From: Paraescarpia echinospica
Taxonomy: Eukaryota; Annelida; Polychaeta; Sabellida; Siboglinidae
Reading direction: 5' to 3'
Assembly: GCA_020002185.1 (NCBI GenBank)
Contig: CM034537.1
Coordinates: forward strand, 69,526,286 to 69,590,285
DNA length: 64,000 bases
A program made the position numbers and the translations under genes. Positions 60,923 through 64,000 of the stretch are shown piece after piece (positions within the stretch are counted from its first letter, which is position 1; every line of letters starts with the position of its first letter). Under the pieces are notes generated by a model. It was not told where the DNA came from and did no database searches. It was given only the letters and a program-made list of their open reading frames with translations.

Positions 60923-61664
60923 CGGGTGTATGGTATCATGGTAACGTATTACAAGAGCGTGGATGTCGTAACAGAGAAACTTGCGTGGTGTTCTTTTCTC
61001 ATTTGTAATATAATATCAAATGTTATTGTGTTTATTTGCGAGAATACGCATGTTCACAAACGATAATTTTAATCTCTCACATTTATAGCCTGGTGTTGGC
61101 CTATAGCAGATTTGTTTGCACCATCCACAATATTCGATCACGACGCAATATTATATTCCACCATTGTCGTCTACACTAGGGATCCGTCATCATGTCATCG
61201 CCGCCGTCCCTTGCAGTAACGTGGGCAGGTCATCAATCTCGATGAGGCAGGGCGGGCCCGTGATATGCTATAACTAGACGCAGGTTTATATGTTTGTAAC
61301 TGAGGAGCTCGTGTCGTTTGCTACGTTTCAGGTCCGGCTGGCGTCAGTCGAACGTGTATTTCCGGATGATGTCTCACAATAGAACGACTGAATCTGCTAT
61401 GTTGTAGACTCATTCTACTTCGGCATTCTAACAGCTCCACGTTCTACTAGGTTCGTACATAACGCAACTTCTGTTGACATAATGTGAGACCTCAACGAAC
61501 CTACTGCGGAATCTATACGCTATAGTGCAAGTATCACAACACGGATGAAATTCTTCGATTTATATCCGGTAAAGGAGGATATTTCTGTTGCACCTTGCTG
61601 AACGAGACGACGGTGCGTTGTATTAAGACAATTACCTGAGACATTCCGAGTCTCCGAGAGAAGT

Positions 61665-61758
61665 ATGACGTCACACGTTGTAGCAATCGTGTGCATCGCG
61701 TGCGCACTGCTCGTCACGAGTGCGTCAAGCAGCCAAGACGAGGATATTATCGAGGAGG
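61665..61758 (+). CDS. First coding exon of a secreted or membrane protein
   Basis: ATG at 61665 opens 31 codons. A hydrophobic core follows a short N-terminus (MTSHVVAIVCIACALLVTSA), then an acidic stretch (SSSQDEDIIEE). This is a typical signal peptide, with cleavage likely near residues 20-23. The exon ends at a strong donor, GAGG|gtgagt, after the first base of codon 32. Codon choice is GC-richer than the flanks. The next exon is not in the window, since a CR1-like LINE fills the rest, so the gene family cannot be named. The plus-strand start has a G at -3. Confidence 0.6.
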
Positions 61759-61920
61759 GTGAGTTGTCTATTTACTTGTTGTTGTACAACTTGGAGATAC
61801 TTAAAAAATTACCATTGACCCCCGATGGACTGTATTAGCAATGAAAGTATGGTTTCTAATAGTATGTCTTGCCATCTACGTTTTTATTTGCATGGACATT
61901 TTGTTTGATCGTGTCAATTG

Positions 61921-62078
61921 CAATCCTATTAAATCTTGTTAAATGTTGTTTAAGATTGTTTAATCTGGTTAAATATGGTAAAATGTCCATCCTTATAACT
62001 GCATTGTATCAAAGTGTGTTATATATTGCTAAACCTTGTTAAATCGTGGTAAATCTGGTTAAAACTTGTTAAATCTTA
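61921..62078 (+). repeat. Degenerate TTGTTAAATC decamer repeats
   Basis: CTTGTTAAATC-like units recur about eight times. The minus-strand CR1-like copy ends in the same decamers (about 21490-21510), so this looks like the 3' tail of that LINE family. Confidence 0.65.
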
Positions 62079-64000
62079 CAATGCCACGAGTAATATTAGG
62101 AATGTTTAATGAAATTACCGCACATGTTTTGGAACCAACCAGAGATGGGAATGTGTTGGATTTGGTGTTCTCTTCTCAAAACGAATTAGTTGATAATGTT
62201 AAAATACATGAACCTTTGGGATCTAGTGACCATAACCAGATCCATTTTAAAATAAAAGTACAATCAGGGAATAATGGTAAAAAGCGATGGAGGAGAAACT
62301 TTAACAAAAGCAAATATAAACAGATGAGAAAAATGTAGCACACATAGATTGGACTAACTTAATGAAGGACAGCACAGCAACAGAATGTTAGAAAAATTTG
62401 AAAGATGATATTGAGGGCATTATTGAACGATTTGGTCCCCTAAAAACAGGGGAAATGGTCTAGGAAGAAACACCTATCAAAAGAAGCTATACGAAAGATT
62501 GCTTACAAACAAATTATGTTGAGAGTGTACAGAAACACTGGAAATATAGACGACTATAACAACTACAAATGGCGAGTGATATAACAATTATAGCAAGAGT
62601 TTCTACGCTTATGTAAGGAGTAAACAGAAGGTTCGAGATAAGGTGGGACCACTAGAAAACGTGCAGGAAACGTAATATCTGATGGGTTTCAAATGGCAGA
62701 GTACTTCAGCTCAGTGTTTACCACAGAAGATATAAGTTCACTGCCATTACCAATCAATAAATTTGAGGGGGATAAATCAAATCAATTAGGGCAGTTGTTT
62801 GTTACTCCTGATATGATATCAAAGAAAATTAAGATGATGAAAGAAAACAATTCACCTAGAGTTGACGGGATACCACCAAAACTGTTTAACGAAATTGTAG
62901 ACCAAATCAGTACATCATATGCTATATTCATTAACTTGTCACTTAAAGAGGGAATCGTTCCACTAGAATGGAAAGAAGCAAACATTACACCATTATTTAT
63001 AAATGGATCGAGGAGCAAGACAGAGCATTACCAGTGAGCTTAACATCAATTTTATGCAAATTATTACAAACGCTTATTAGAGACCACATGGTGGAATTAT
63101 TTATAAAACGTAAGTTAATAAATGAATCTCAACATGGGTTCCTAAAAGCTAGGTCTAGAAGAAATTACAAAGTGGGTAGATGATGGGTCACCAGTGGATG
63201 TTGTCTGCTTAGATTTTCAGAAAGCATTTGATAAAGTGCCATATCAAAGATTGTTACTTAAACTAAAAGCCCATGGTATAGGGGATGGTGTGATCGGTTG
63301 GATACAAACATGGTTGACAGATAGATGACAGAGAATATAATTAGTAGAGTGGGAGATTTCAAACTGGAAACCAGTTTTGAGTGGAGTGCCACAGGGGTCG
63401 GTGTTGGGACCTATATTATTCTTGATATATATAATATATAAATGATTTAGATGATGATGTATCAAGCAAAGTACTGAAATTCGCAGATGATACAAGTGTT
63501 CAGAAAAGTTAAACCAGATGCAGCTAAACACACTTTACAGGATGATTTAGCCAAATTGGCCAAATGGTCTGAAAACTGGCAAATGTTATTCAATTTTGGG
63601 AAGTGTAAATGCAGAGATCTTGGTTATGAAAGACGCCTATTACAATCACAATATTAATTAGAATGTGGGTTGACAAAATTAGAGACTAGGATCTAAGAGG
63701 AGACCAAATAGAAGTTTTTTAAGATATTGAACGGTTATGAGGATATTAATAAAATATTTTGTTCACACTGAAAGAAGGCAGTATAACCACAGAGCACAGT
63801 GCAGCAACAGTCAAGGAACAGTGTAGGTTGGATACGAGAAAGTACCTATTCTCCCAGAGGACAATAAATTATTCGAACAAATTATCTGATGATTATGTTA
63901 ATGCTAGCAGTGTGATTATTTAAAAAAATTAAATTGACAACTACCTGGCGATGGCGGTGGAAAATTGTTGGACTCTCGATAAGCCGAAGGCTTCCTTGTC
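62066..64000 (+). mobile_element. CR1-like LINE, decayed, running off the window
   Basis: Blocks in order are: EPTRDGNVLDLVFSSQNELV and GSSDHNQIHFKI (end of the endonuclease, 62120-62255); MAEYFSSVFTTEDISSLPLP (about 62693); DGIPPKLFNEIVDQIS; VCLDFQKAFDKVPYQRLLLK (about 63210); [19 protein letters not shown] and LKFADDTSVQ (the ADD motif, 63480). The 3' part (FFKILNGYEDI) follows an internal deletion at about 63605. Several stops break it. It matches the 21495-22105 copy at its 3' end. Confidence 0.88.

Overview
The window is animal (metazoan) nuclear DNA. It is AT-rich, with short GC-rich islands that behave like exons, GT-AG splice signals, long microsatellites and minisatellites, tRNA-derived SINEs, and decayed non-LTR retrotransposons of L2, CR1 and Rex1 type plus Ty3/Gypsy-like remnants. 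No bacterial operon, CRISPR or plasmid features are present. The repeat mix suggests an aquatic invertebrate (mollusc, lancelet or similar); the sequence alone does not fix the species.

Most of the window is transposon debris and tandem repeats. The left part (1-16 kb) holds a 63-bp satellite, large microsatellites, remnants of THAP-domain and YqaJ-type nuclease genes, nested L2 LINEs, a Rex1-like LINE remnant, a SGNH-esterase LINE fragment and a Ty3/Gypsy copy with a probable 5' LTR and primer-binding site.

The best gene lies on the minus strand between 33.3 and 17.0 kb. Four GC-rich open exons (33343-33224, 21340-21212, 19277-19067, 18505-17051) have splice-like edges and matching codon phases. 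They read as one open frame of about 637 residues: a probable uncharacterised protein with an acidic region and a twice-repeated Cys motif (C-x2-C-x4-C-x3-C). Its introns carry Gypsy, CR1, L2 and Rex1 remnants and several microsatellites. A 3.5-kb minisatellite of 40/41-bp units lies just upstream of the first exon found.

From 37 to 50 kb there are SINE copies, LINE 3' ends, a 305-bp inverted repeat, a hAT-like MITE, an ADAM17-like cysteine-rich reading frame (about 44.2 kb) and a few unrecognised exon-like frames. From 50 to 64 kb there are three more minisatellites (21 bp, 21 bp and about 26 bp, two with higher-order structure), a likely first exon of a secreted or membrane protein on the plus strand (61665-61758, signal peptide then a strong donor), and a CR1-like LINE filling the start of its intron to the window end.

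The supported genes show no common pathway. The window looks like intron and intergenic space around two or three host genes, repeatedly invaded by mobile elements.
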